NCBI GenBank assembly: GCA_028279515.1
Contig: JANQNQ010000008.1
Location: forward strand, 248,001 to 312,000
Reading direction: 5' to 3'
Source of the DNA: Flavobacteriaceae bacterium
GTDB taxonomy: Bacteria > Bacteroidota > Bacteroidia > Flavobacteriales > Flavobacteriaceae
Length of the DNA stretch: 64,000 nucleotides
The notes below the pieces were generated by a model. It made no database searches. It saw only the letters and a program-made list of their open reading frames with translations, and was not told the origin of the DNA. Position numbers and translations under genes: made by a program. Shown in pieces: positions 1 through 7,759 of this stretch (position 1 is the first letter of the stretch; the number at the start of each line of letters is the position of its first letter).

Positions 1-1
1 T

Positions 2-1051
2 TGGACACATGGTGAAAGTGATTATATAGAACAAGTATCGCACTCACTCTGTACGCTCGAATTTAAGCCGCATAGAGAGCTTTACAACTGGTTCTTGGAC
101 AATGTATACACTAACGAGGATTTGCGCCCAAAACAGCGCGAATTTGCCCGTAGAAACTTAAGTCATACTGTGGTAAGTAAGCGAAAGTTATTGCGCCTAG
201 TAGAAGAGGGGGTAGTAACCGGATGGGATGACCCACGTATGCCAACCATTTCAGCATTGCGCAGACGTGGTTATACACCGGCATCTATTCGCAATTTTGC
301 TGATACCATAGGGATCGCCAAGCGCGAGAACTTGGTAGACGTTTCGCTTTTAGAATATTGCGTAAGAGAAGACTTGAACAAGTTGGCGCCAAGAGTTATG
401 GCCGTATTGAACCCAGTGAAGCTGGTCATCACCAATTATCCAGAAGGAGAAGAAGAATGGCTCACTGCAGAAAACAATCCGGAGGATGAAAACGCAGGTA
501 GTAGACAAGTACCATTCTCTAGAGAACTGTATATAGAGCGCGAAGATTTTAAAGAGGAAGCCAACCGCAAATTTTTCAGACTTACATTGAACAAAGAAGT
601 ACGTTTGAAGAATGCCTATATCATCAAAGGGGAATCCGTAGTAAAAGATGCTGATGGCAATATTACTGAGATCCATTGTACGTACGATCCAAAAAGTAGA
701 AGTGGTAGCGGTACCGAAGAATCCATGAGAAAAGTAAAAGGAACTTTGCATTGGGTATCGATCAACCATGCCGTACCTGTTGAGGTGCGTCAGTACGATC
801 GTTTGTTTATGGACGAAGCGCCAGATAGCCACAAGGACAAGGACTTTATGGAATTCGTAAACCCTGATTCACTCAAGGTGATCAATGCCTTTGCAGAGCC
901 AAGCTTAAAAGAAGTTGAAGTAGGAGACCGCTTCCAGTTTCAACGTATAGGTTATTTCTGTGTTGATACCGAATCGACCCCAGAAAAGATCGTTTTCAAC
1001 AAGACGGTAGGCCTAAGAGATACCTGGGCCAAAGTACAAGAAAAGAAATAG
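2..1051 (+). CDS. glnS: Glutaminyl-tRNA synthetase, C-terminal part (5' end outside window)
   Basis: Charges tRNA-Gln with glutamine in the cytoplasm (class I aminoacyl-tRNA synthetase). The reading frame is open from base 2, upstream of the first ATG at 95, and the residues before that ATG (SLCTLEFKPHRELYNW) match the conserved GlnRS core, so the gene starts before the window. The class I signature appears as VVSKRKL (the KMSKS loop; E. coli has VMSKRKL). It is followed by the two-barrel anticodon-binding domain with the typical stretch VKGTLHWVS. About 350 residues are present, roughly the C-terminal 60% of a normal GlnRS. A hairpin terminator follows at 1075. The identification rests on the motif and overall sequence; GluRS is excluded because gltX is present at 6071-7597. 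Confidence 0.96.
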   Translation, partial: WTHGESDYIEQVSHSLCTLEFKPHRELYNWFLDNVYTNEDLRPKQREFARRNLSHTVVSKRKLLRLVEEGVVTGWDDPRMPTISALRRRGYTPASIRNFADTIGIAKRENLVDVSLLEYCVREDLNKLAPRVMAVLNPVKLVITNYPEGEEEWLTAENNPEDENAGSRQVPFSRELYIEREDFKEEANRKFFRLTLNKEVRLKNAYIIKGESVVKDADGNITEIHCTYDPKSRSGSGTEESMRKVKGTLHWVSINHAVPVEVRQYDRLFMDEAPDSHKDKDFMEFVNPDSLKVINAFAEPSLKEVEVGDRFQFQRIGYFCVDTESTPEKIVFNKTVGLRDTWAKVQEKK

Positions 1052-1074
1052 GAAAGTCTCATATAACATAAAAG

Positions 1075-1112
1075 AACCCAAGGTTTACCTTCTGTAAATT
1101 TTGGGTTTTTTG
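1075..1112 (+). terminator. Rho-independent terminator after glnS
   Basis: The arms AACCCAAGGTTTAC and GTAAATTTTGGGTT form an imperfect hairpin directly followed by a T-run. It lies 24 bases after the glnS stop. Confidence 0.75.
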
Positions 1113-1153
1113 TTTTATTATGCTAAGTTTAGCGCTCCTAAAACCCCTTGATC

Positions 1154-2023
1154 ATGAGAACGACCTACGTTACTATCCTCATTTTTCTATGCGCATTTAC
1201 ACTTCAGGCACAGAAAATAAAGATTAAAAAAGAACAGCTTTACGTCGATAAAGTTCACTACGGAAAAATGGTCGTAGAAGAGCTTGGTAAAGGAAAAAAG
1301 AAACTCATTTTAGAGAATACCGAAGGAAAGCAAGTAGTTGTGGTAGAGCCGAAACAGGTACTATCGCCCATCTATCACGACGACAAGACGTATGAATATA
1401 TCGAAATTTCATTTCCGACGGAAGAAGCCAAGGTAGGCCTGAAAAAGGAAGAACTACGCTGGTCACGCGATGAGGTCATCAAATTCTTAGCAGGGTATAG
1501 CGTCATGAGCGCCGGAAGCATTAATATTGATGGTGTAGACGCCTTATTGTCAGACCACCCACATGAAGTTCCTATTGATATTAAAGAAACGGCAGAAGCA
1601 GAGATGAAGATCTTTGAAACCGCTGGGAAGATGATCGATCGTGATTCTAGCAAAGAGATTTTCGTGGTCTTTAGCCGAACCAATAAAAAGAACAACAAAG
1701 TATACGCATCACACTACACGATCATTCAAGATAAAGTGACCATTGGTAAGGCCATCGCCGAAACGCCAGTAGGGCAGATGATCCCAGGAAGAAATCAGAA
1801 CAAATTTAAACCGACGGCAGACTCAGAACCCAAGGTATTCTTTTACGCCTTTGACGGATTGCCGGTGGGTTCATTAGAAATTGGAGATAAAGGAGTTTTA
1901 CGAACGTATCTTCCGTTTAAGATCTACGGACAAAACGAAGCCAATTACAATGATGAAAGTTTAAACTTGCTTCAACGAATTGCGAAGGCAGCTCAATTTT
2001 TTGTCACCCAAGGAAATCTATAA
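1154..2023 (+). CDS. Secreted protein of unknown function
   Basis: I do not recognise a family. The 289-residue product starts with a clear Sec signal peptide (MRTTYVTILIFLCAFTLQAQ) with a probable signal peptidase I site after AQA/AQ, so it is exported to the periplasm or outer membrane. The mature part is hydrophilic, lysine-rich and mixed alpha/beta by eye, with no cysteines, repeats or membrane segments. I start it at the ATG at 1154, not the TTG two codons earlier, because the ATG gives a standard n-region. A box TAAGTTTA at 1124-1131 is one base off the Bacteroidota -7 consensus and could drive it. It stands alone between two terminators, so it is probably monocistronic. Confidence 0.7.
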   Translation: MRTTYVTILIFLCAFTLQAQKIKIKKEQLYVDKVHYGKMVVEELGKGKKKLILENTEGKQVVVVEPKQVLSPIYHDDKTYEYIEISFPTEEAKVGLKKEELRWSRDEVIKFLAGYSVMSAGSINIDGVDALLSDHPHEVPIDIKETAEAEMKIFETAGKMIDRDSSKEIFVVFSRTNKKNNKVYASHYTIIQDKVTIGKAIAETPVGQMIPGRNQNKFKPTADSEPKVFFYAFDGLPVGSLEIGDKGVLRTYLPFKIYGQNEANYNDESLNLLQRIAKAAQFFVTQGNL

Positions 2024-2048
2024 AAAGAGTAACTGATCAAACAAAATA

Positions 2049-2080
2049 AAAACCCAAAGTGAAAGCTTTGGGTTTTCTAT
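2049..2080 (+). terminator. Terminator after the 1154-2023 gene
   Basis: AAAACCCAAAG and CTTTGGGTTTT form a perfect 11-bp stem with a short loop and a T-rich 3' side. The bases from here to 2293 contain no gene that I can support, only a weak hairpin serving the minus-strand gene. Confidence 0.85.
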
Positions 2081-2260
2081 TGTAAGCAGTGTTTGGATCA
2101 ATAAAACTTATGATAAAGAAAATTGATCATCAGTAAATTTTCATAAACCTGATCTATTGAAATCGACCTTAAATAAGAAGCTCTCAGCACACTTTATTTT
2201 AGTTTGAAGACCATATAAGCGAACCAGACCAAAACCTTGTGAAAAGCCCTTAAAACAAAT

Positions 2261-2286
2261 AATCCTGAGATTTTACCTAGGATCAT
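2261..2286 (-). terminator. Weak hairpin downstream of the 2294-2815 gene
   Basis: Read on the minus strand, ATCCT...AGGAT flank an AT-rich loop and are followed by TTATTTGTTTT. The stem is short and imperfect, so this is a tentative terminator for the minus-strand SPFH operon. Confidence 0.35.
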
Positions 2287-2293
2287 CGATTTG

Positions 2294-2815
2294 CTATAAT
2301 TTTTCTTGCGTAATGACGTCTTTCGGAATCTGAATACTCGTTTTGAGCTCCGGAAAAATATCGGCCCTTGCCGCTTCACTCATTTGTGACCCTTCGACAA
2401 AAGTCCACTGTTTTTTCTGCTCATTATAAAATCCGAAGAGATGACTTTGATTCACCACTTTTCGTTTTTCGATGATCATCGTCACTTTGGTAGCGACCAA
2501 ACAACGATACTCATTTTGTTCTTTTCTAAAATCCTTTACATCCAAAACTTCGAAGGCTTCAAAGAAGAGTCCGTCAATTTCCATGTTGGTCTTGATTTCA
2601 TCCAAGACTTTGATCATGTTTTCTTCTCCACCAGCAAAAGCGGCTACGTTGGGGTGGGTGTATTCAAGAATTTTGTGAGGCTCCCAATTGAGGGTGGCAC
2701 TTCCAGCAGCTTTGGCATCTCTTAGGATCATGTCCTTTATTTCGGCCTCAGTCTGAGAAAAGCAAGTGCCGACCGAAGTCAGCACCAGCAATATCATAAA
2801 TTTGATATGTTTCAT
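2294..2815 (-). CDS. Small secreted protein, NTF2-like in appearance, function unknown
   Basis: The product has 173 residues. An N-terminal hydrophobic segment (MKHIKFMILLVLTSVGTCFS) followed by Q looks like a signal peptide; the cysteine is not in a good lipobox. The mature domain of about 150 residues begins with a helix (EAEIKDMILRDAKAAGSATL) and continues with beta strands ending in WTFVEGSQ. This order recalls SnoaL/NTF2-like folds, but I see no catalytic signature and do not assign a function. It lies 18 bases downstream of the SPFH gene on the same strand, so the two are almost certainly cotranscribed, which hints at a membrane or envelope role. Confidence 0.7.
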   Translation of the reverse strand: MKHIKFMILLVLTSVGTCFSQTEAEIKDMILRDAKAAGSATLNWEPHKILEYTHPNVAAFAGGEENMIKVLDEIKTNMEIDGLFFEAFEVLDVKDFRKEQNEYRCLVATKVTMIIEKRKVVNQSHLFGFYNEQKKQWTFVEGSQMSEAARADIFPELKTSIQIPKDVITQEKL

Positions 2816-2833
2816 GATGTTCTAATAGAAATC

Positions 2834-3763
2834 TTATTCATCGTTTTTCTCTCGCTTGGTCTTCTTCATAGCCTCACCAATTTGGTTGCTAGCAGTAAAT
2901 GAAGCCACCATATTGTTCAGCATGTCACTTCCAGCCTGTGGAGAGTTCGGTAACAAGATCAAGTTGGTATTGGTTTCTTCACCGATCGATTGTAACGTAT
3001 CGTAGTGTTGTGTTACAACGATCAGGGCAGAAGCCTCCTGACTATTGATACCTACTTTGTTCAATACTTCAACCGACTCTTCAAGACCGCGAGCGATCTC
3101 TCTACGCTGATCAGCAATACCTTGTCCTTGTAAACGTTTGCTTTCAGCTTCGGCTTTTGCCTTTTCAACAATTAGGATACGTTGTGCGTCTCCTTCAAAT
3201 TGGGCAGCGATCTTTTCACGTTCAGAAGCGTTGATTCGGTTCATGGCTGCTTTTACTTGTGCGTCAGGATCGATATCGGTAACAAGCGTTTTGATAATGT
3301 CAAAACCGTAGTCCTTCATCGCTTCCTGCAATTCACCCTTTACCGCGATGGCAATGTCATCCTTTTTAACGAACACGTCGTCCAGCTTCATTTTTGGCAC
3401 CTCGGCACGAACCACATCAAATACATACGAAGTGATCTGATCGTGAGGATATTCCAATTTATAGAAAGCATCATATACTTTGTCTTTGATCACTACATAT
3501 TGTACAGACACCTTAAGTCTAACAAATACGTCATCTAAGGTTTTGGTTTCAACAATTACATCGAGCTGTTGGATCTTCAGGCTGAGCCTTCCAGCAATTC
3601 GATCGATAATCGGAATTTTAAATTGAATTCCTGATTGTCGTATACTATGAAACTTTCCGAAACGTTCTATGATAGCAGCAGTTTGTTGCTTGACAATGAA
3701 AATAAAAGATAGAAGGATTAAAAATCCAAATACTGCGATAGGAATGTAAATAAGTGACCCCAT
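2834..3763 (-). CDS. SPFH/Band 7 (stomatin/prohibitin-like) membrane scaffold protein
   Basis: SPFH proteins oligomerise on membranes, organise microdomains and often modulate proteases or channels. Residues 5-24 form one N-terminal membrane anchor. The SPFH domain spans about 25-210, followed by an alanine/glutamate-rich coiled coil (EKAKAEAESKRLQGQGIADQ) and a short tail to residue 309. The stretches QQLDVIVETKTLDDVFV, DAFYKL and QITSYVFDVVRAEVPK closely resemble the plant hypersensitive-induced-reaction (HIR) subgroup and its bacterial relatives. No NfeD partner is adjacent. The partner in the operon is the small secreted protein at 2294-2815. It is transcribed divergently from the beta-barrel gene at 3851. 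Confidence 0.9.
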   Translation of the reverse strand: MGSLIYIPIAVFGFLILLSFIFIVKQQTAAIIERFGKFHSIRQSGIQFKIPIIDRIAGRLSLKIQQLDVIVETKTLDDVFVRLKVSVQYVVIKDKVYDAFYKLEYPHDQITSYVFDVVRAEVPKMKLDDVFVKKDDIAIAVKGELQEAMKDYGFDIIKTLVTDIDPDAQVKAAMNRINASEREKIAAQFEGDAQRILIVEKAKAEAESKRLQGQGIADQRREIARGLEESVEVLNKVGINSQEASALIVVTQHYDTLQSIGEETNTNLILLPNSPQAGSDMLNNMVASFTASNQIGEAMKKTKREKNDE

Positions 3764-3793
3764 GATAGTGATTATGTTTAAGATGGTTAAAGT

Positions 3794-3823
3794 TTTGGGA
3801 AGTTACGAAAAAAACTATATTTG
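3794..3823 (+). promoter_or_regulatory. Bacteroidota-type promoter for the beta-barrel gene
   Basis: A perfect -7 box TATATTTG lies at 3816-3823 and TTTG at 3794-3797 serves as -33 element, with an 18-base spacer. The predicted transcript start near 3830 rules out the upstream TTG at 3821 as start codon and favours the ATG at 3851. Confidence 0.75.
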
Positions 3824-3850
3824 CCTGTAAACTCAACCCCCCCGATAAAT

Positions 3851-4537
3851 ATGATTAACAACAAGCAATGTATCTTATTAGTAGCACTTGGCCTACTCTT
3901 TGTTACAAACATTTTTGCACAGCGACCCAGTTATCAGATCCGAAGCTATTTGGGCATTCAAGGAGGTATCACGCAATTTGATATCCTGACCGACAATTTC
4001 AACACCAAAGCCGAGACCGGTTTTATGGGAGGTTTGACCGCTGTTGGAAACATCGAGCACAAATGGTACAACATCAGCTACGGAATCCAATTTGTACAAA
4101 ATAGATTTAGTTTAGAAGGAAGAGAAACACAAGACCTTGCCGCTGCTGTCGAAGATATCAAGTTTCAAATGTCGGGAGCGCAGTTGGCCGTATTGTTCCA
4201 CGGAAAACTAAATAGAGACAACTTTTGGGTTGATTTTGGACCCGTACTACAGTTCAACGGAGAACTGGAACTACAAGACAAAAGCCGTCAAGAAGATTTC
4301 TATGTAGTGACCAATGAAAACGAATTGATCATCGCTAATGACTTGAAGAAGATCTCTAAGTTCAATGTGAATTTGGCCGCAGGTATCACAGCAGGTTTCA
4401 AAAACTTCAAGATCAGAGGGCAGTATCAATATGGTGTAACCAACTTGTTAGGTAAGCTTAACGATGAGAACCTAAGCAACACCAAGTTCAAAGGAAACGG
4501 AAGCATGATCTCAGGAACTGTACTTTTCCTGTTTTAA
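3851..4537 (+). CDS. Outer-membrane beta-barrel protein (PorT/OMP_b-brl-like)
   Basis: The 228-residue protein has a signal peptide ending in FAQ (MINNKQCILLVALGLLFVTNIFAQ). Alternating amphipathic strands follow, containing glycine-rich turns (GIQGGITQFD, GFMGGLTAVG) and a terminal strand GTVLFLF ending in phenylalanine, the BAM recognition signature of outer-membrane barrels. The size fits an 8-10-strand barrel of the PorT/outer-membrane beta-barrel families common in Bacteroidota. PorT itself assists type IX secretion, but I cannot tell whether this is that orthologue. The start is fixed by the promoter at 3794-3823. A terminator follows at once, so it is monocistronic. Confidence 0.75.
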   Translation: MINNKQCILLVALGLLFVTNIFAQRPSYQIRSYLGIQGGITQFDILTDNFNTKAETGFMGGLTAVGNIEHKWYNISYGIQFVQNRFSLEGRETQDLAAAVEDIKFQMSGAQLAVLFHGKLNRDNFWVDFGPVLQFNGELELQDKSRQEDFYVVTNENELIIANDLKKISKFNVNLAAGITAGFKNFKIRGQYQYGVTNLLGKLNDENLSNTKFKGNGSMISGTVLFLF

Positions 4538-4562
4538 GAAGACTATTATTAAATAACAATTG

Positions 4563-4591
4563 AAGCCCCGTTTGAAATGGGGCTTTTTTTA
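4563..4591 (+). terminator. Terminator after the beta-barrel gene
   Basis: AAGCCCC and GGGGCTT pair around a TTTGAAAT-type loop, followed by seven T residues. Confidence 0.9.
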
Positions 4592-4608
4592 ATCCAAATC
4601 GCATATTT

Positions 4609-6024
4609 ATGAAGAGAATTTTTACGCTTACATTAGTGTTGTTTTCAATGCTATTACATTCGCAAACGAAGCAAATTGAAGTTGATTTAGAAGAGAGTGT
4701 TGTTGACTTAGGATTTAATACAGACGGTTCTTTCTATATTGTCGACGGTAAGAAACCAAAAATGATTATTCTGTATAAAGGGAACCGGATACTTAGGTTT
4801 TCTAATGATTTATCTAAAAAAGATCAAGACATAAAACCTGACATTAAGTTTGAGGTAGAAGCATCTTCGCCTACAGGAGAAACATTTAAAATATCAGAAT
4901 CTAAAATGAGCCGTGGAAATTTATTTTCTGGTTATAATTTTTCTGACCACTACTTAGTTCAAGAAGGGGTAATGTCACAATTGGTCAAGAGAAAAGAAGT
5001 TAAATCAAAAATCAAATCTAAGGTGTCTTTTCTCACAGACAAATATTCTTTTTATCTAGGTAATGAAAAAAAAGGATTGGACCTAAAATCCAAAGGAAAG
5101 GTTGAAGTTATACGAATGAATAACAACAACCTTGAAAAGGATTTTTTCACCCTCCAGCTTCCAAATGACCTTATTTCATTTGGAGAAGAGGTTATTGTAG
5201 AACTAGCAGCTCTGAAAAAGGACTCTTTCATATTAGCCTTAAAAGACATGAATGAAGATTTAAACAAGAGTGTTTATAATTTGGTTGAATACAATTTTGA
5301 CATGGAATTTATAAGTTCTACTTCTGTTAATGTTAATCTAGAAGGGAAGTGCTTTATGGCAAGTAATAATGGAGCGGGTAGAATGAGTAAAAATGTTAGC
5401 ACAGGAGTAACAGTTCTTACAAAAGGTGCGATTTCCAATGTTCATTACACCGAAGAAGGGTTTTATATTTATGGTGTTTTCACTGACAAAAAGAAAAAGA
5501 TAAACTCAACCACCATACCTAAAGGATTTTATATCCATAAATTTGATAAAGAAGGGAAACTTTTATGGAAAGAGAATAAACTAGTAGATAAAGGGAATCT
5601 ATTCAATGATAAGCAGTTTGGTCCAAATATCGACCTTGACCTTTATGAATCTAAAGATAGAGTTGCCTTATCTTTTACCTTATCACTTAAAAAGGGATCT
5701 TCAGTTTTTTATGAATTCAACAAAGAAAATGGAACTATTCTTCAAGAAGGAGTAACGGAAAACGTTAAATACACCTATGAATTTAAGAGCGTTGGAGGTA
5801 AATATGAACTGTTTTATACACTTAAAGAAGATAGTTTTAAAAAGAAAAAACTAGACGGCACATCATTGTATGCAATGTATACTAATAGTGAGTTTAAGAA
5901 CTATGTAAGCAACTTAGAAGTTGACAAAAAGGAAGTAACATTTGTGTCATCAATAACTCCAGAACAGATAACACTTATTCATTATGACAATCAAACATGT
6001 AGGGTTGTTCAATTTAAGAACTAA
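4609..6024 (+). CDS. Secreted protein of unknown function, AT-rich
   Basis: The 471-residue product has a signal peptide (MKRIFTLTLVLFSMLLHSQ). The mature part is lysine-, asparagine- and serine-rich and predominantly beta by eye, with recurring short segments such as GFYIYGVF and FYIHKFDKEGKLLW that resemble beta-propeller blades with an EGKLLW-type motif. No catalytic motif, cysteine pattern or type IX sorting domain is evident. The base composition is visibly more AT-rich than its neighbours, which suggests recent acquisition or weak codon selection. It is bounded by terminators at 4563 and 6025, so it is an independent unit. No promoter with a perfect -7 box is visible in the short upstream gap. 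Confidence 0.65.
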   Translation: MKRIFTLTLVLFSMLLHSQTKQIEVDLEESVVDLGFNTDGSFYIVDGKKPKMIILYKGNRILRFSNDLSKKDQDIKPDIKFEVEASSPTGETFKISESKMSRGNLFSGYNFSDHYLVQEGVMSQLVKRKEVKSKIKSKVSFLTDKYSFYLGNEKKGLDLKSKGKVEVIRMNNNNLEKDFFTLQLPNDLISFGEEVIVELAALKKDSFILALKDMNEDLNKSVYNLVEYNFDMEFISSTSVNVNLEGKCFMASNNGAGRMSKNVSTGVTVLTKGAISNVHYTEEGFYIYGVFTDKKKKINSTTIPKGFYIHKFDKEGKLLWKENKLVDKGNLFNDKQFGPNIDLDLYESKDRVALSFTLSLKKGSSVFYEFNKENGTILQEGVTENVKYTYEFKSVGGKYELFYTLKEDSFKKKKLDGTSLYAMYTNSEFKNYVSNLEVDKKEVTFVSSITPEQITLIHYDNQTCRVVQFKN

Positions 6025-6055
6025 AAAAAGCGCCTGATTTCAGGCGCTTTTCTTT
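6025..6055. terminator. Bidirectional terminator between the 4609-6024 gene and gltX
   Basis: AAAGCGCCTGA and TCAGGCGCTTT form a perfect 11-bp stem with a two-base loop, flanked by A-runs and T-runs on both sides. It can serve both convergent genes. Confidence 0.92.
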
Positions 6056-6070
6056 TTTATAAATCGAACG

Positions 6071-7597
6071 TTATAACGTATCAATTGCTTTTTGGATGCG
6101 AGCGATGGTTTCTTCTTTTCCAATCATTGAGGCGATGGTAAAGACATCGGGTCCTTGCAAGGATCCCACCAAGCTTAATCGCAAGGGCATCATCACTTTT
6201 CCGAAACCGATCTCTTTGGCACCGATCCAGCTCTTTACAAAATCTTGTACATTGGCTACCGATAAATCATCCATAGATTCTAACAATCCGATGAGCTCAT
6301 CCATGAGTAGGGCAGTGCCTTCTTTCCAAGCTTTTTTAGACGCCTTTTCATCATAAGAAGTTGGTGCTTCAAACAAGAAGCTACTCAAACTCCAAAGGTC
6401 ACTGACAAACGTAGCACGCTCTTTGATTAGGCCAACGACCGATGTCAAGTAGTCCTTATGGTCACCCCGAGCGCAGTCGAGGGGTAATGTTTCTTTAAAT
6501 AACTCAGCCAATTCTTCGTCATTTTTAAGCTGAAGGTATTGCTGGTTGAACCATTTTGTTTTGTCTGGGTTGAACTTTCCTCCAGATTTGGTGACATGGT
6601 CTAAACTGAAAACACTTATCAACTCATCCAGGGTGTAGATTTCCCTTTCAACGCCTTCACCTTCATTCCAGCCTAATAAAACCAGCATGTTAATTATTGC
6701 TTCAGGAAAATAACCTTCCTCTCTAAATCCTTTTAGAGTCACATTATTTTTCTTATCAAACCATTGTAATGGGAAAACTGGCATTCCTATTTTATCCCCG
6801 TCACGTTTACTCAGCTTTCCTTTAAAACCAGCAGGTTTTAGAATAAGAGGCAAATGCGCAAACTCTGGAGCCTGCCAACCAAAAGCATCGTACAATTGTT
6901 GATGCAGGGCTAAGGAAGGAAGCCACTCTTCACCGCGGATCACATGCGTGATTTCCATCAAATGATCGTCAACGATATTGGCCAAGTGATAGGTAGGCAT
7001 TCCGTCGCTTTTAAAAAGCACCTTATCATCCAAGATGTTGGTATCGATGTTGATGTCTCCACGAATGATGTCTTGTAGCTGTAACGTTTCGTCTTGCGGA
7101 GACAGAAAACGAATTACATAATCATCTCCAGCTCCTAGCTTAGCTTCAACTTCTTCCGCAGAGAGCGATAACGAATTCTTCAACTTCAAACGATTGTGCC
7201 AATTGTAGATAAAGGTCTTGCCCTTGGCTTCATGATCTTTACGATGAGTATCCAATTCATCTGAAGTATCAAACGCATAATAAGCTTTTCCTTCAGCAAT
7301 CAATTGATCGGCATATTGTTTATAGAGATGTTTTCGCTCGCTTTGTCTGTAGGGTCCAAAACCTTTGTCTTTTCCTGGACCTTCATCAAAAGGAATGTTG
7401 CACCAATTCAATGAATCGATGATGTACTGTTCGGCACCTTCTACATAACGAGTTTGATCGGTGTCTTCGATACGAAGAATAAAATCACCACTGTGCTTTT
7501 TAGCAAACAAGTAATTGAAGAGGGCCGTACGAACTCCTCCGATGTGTAGAGGCCCTGTTGGGCTAGGCGCAAAACGAACGCGAACTTTCTTTGACAT
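6071..7597 (-). CDS. gltX: Glutamyl-tRNA synthetase
   Basis: Attaches glutamate to tRNA-Glu (class I synthetase). The N-terminus has the HIGH-type motif in PSPTGPLHIGG (residues 11-21) and the KMSKS-type loop appears as KLSKRDGD near residue 260. RGEEWLPS and the C-terminal helical anticodon-binding domain are also present, and the 508-residue length is normal. Around residues 371-379 the sequence PLDCARGDH is encoded by a REP-like DNA element (6461-6485; see the repeat entry). It lies in a variable linker and keeps the frame, so the enzyme should remain functional. A TATCTTTG -7 box lies 19 bases upstream of the start. The start ATG is supported by the conserved MSKKVRVRFAPSP beginning. Confidence 0.97.
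   Translation of the reverse strand: MSKKVRVRFAPSPTGPLHIGGVRTALFNYLFAKKHSGDFILRIEDTDQTRYVEGAEQYIIDSLNWCNIPFDEGPGKDKGFGPYRQSERKHLYKQYADQLIAEGKAYYAFDTSDELDTHRKDHEAKGKTFIYNWHNRLKLKNSLSLSAEEVEAKLGAGDDYVIRFLSPQDETLQLQDIIRGDINIDTNILDDKVLFKSDGMPTYHLANIVDDHLMEITHVIRGEEWLPSLALHQQLYDAFGWQAPEFAHLPLILKPAGFKGKLSKRDGDKIGMPVFPLQWFDKKNNVTLKGFREEGYFPEAIINMLVLLGWNEGEGVEREIYTLDELISVFSLDHVTKSGGKFNPDKTKWFNQQYLQLKNDEELAELFKETLPLDCARGDHKDYLTSVVGLIKERATFVSDLWSLSSFLFEAPTSYDEKASKKAWKEGTALLMDELIGLLESMDDLSVANVQDFVKSWIGAKEIGFGKVMMPLRLSLVGSLQGPDVFTIASMIGKEETIARIQKAIDTL
6461..6485. repeat. REP-like imperfect palindrome inside gltX
   Basis: The plus strand reads GTCACCCCGAGCGCAGTCGA and then GGGGT. The outer CCCC/GGGG arms pair around a GC-rich core, and the sequence is strikingly GC-rich against its surroundings. 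Very similar sequences (CCTCGACTGCGCTCGGGGTGAC and variants) are familiar to me as abundant dispersed intergenic repeats in Flavobacteriia and other bacteria. Here the copy lies in a coding region and is translated in frame as LDCARGD. I see only one copy in this window, so its repeat status relies on prior knowledge. Confidence 0.55.
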
Positions 7598-7615
7598 GGG
7601 TTAAATTTTGAGCTG

Positions 7616-7623
7616 CAAAGATA
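7616..7623 (-). promoter_or_regulatory. -7 promoter element of gltX
   Basis: On the minus strand the box is TATCTTTG, an exact match to TAnnTTTG, 19 bases before the gltX ATG. No convincing -33 element is seen. Confidence 0.65.
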
Positions 7624-7722
7624 GCGATTAGTTGAAAGTTAAAAACGAAAAGTGAAGGGTGATTGTTTAGAATCACGAAACAAGAATCAAGAGCCAAGAC
7701 ATAGTAAGTACGAGTAGTTCTT

Positions 7723-7759
7723 GTACTTAATACTTTGTACTCAATACTCAGTACTATAA
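7723..7759. repeat. Degenerate 14-bp tandem repeat at the 3' end of the alkB-like gene
   Basis: The units GTACTTAATACTTT (7723-7736) and GTACTCAATACTCA (7737-7750) match at 11 of 14 positions. A partial third unit GTACTATAA covers the stop codon of the alkane hydroxylase gene. Upstream (7675-7700) lies ACGAAACAAGAATCAAGAGCC, a low-complexity sequence of a kind often seen between flavobacterial genes. Apart from the gltX promoter box and this repeat, the gap 7598-7753 holds no gene. Confidence 0.55.

Noticed and set aside
95-1051. glnS frame beginning at its first ATG as a complete short gene
   Set aside because: The residues encoded upstream of that ATG continue the GlnRS core without a stop to base 2, so the gene is truncated by the window.
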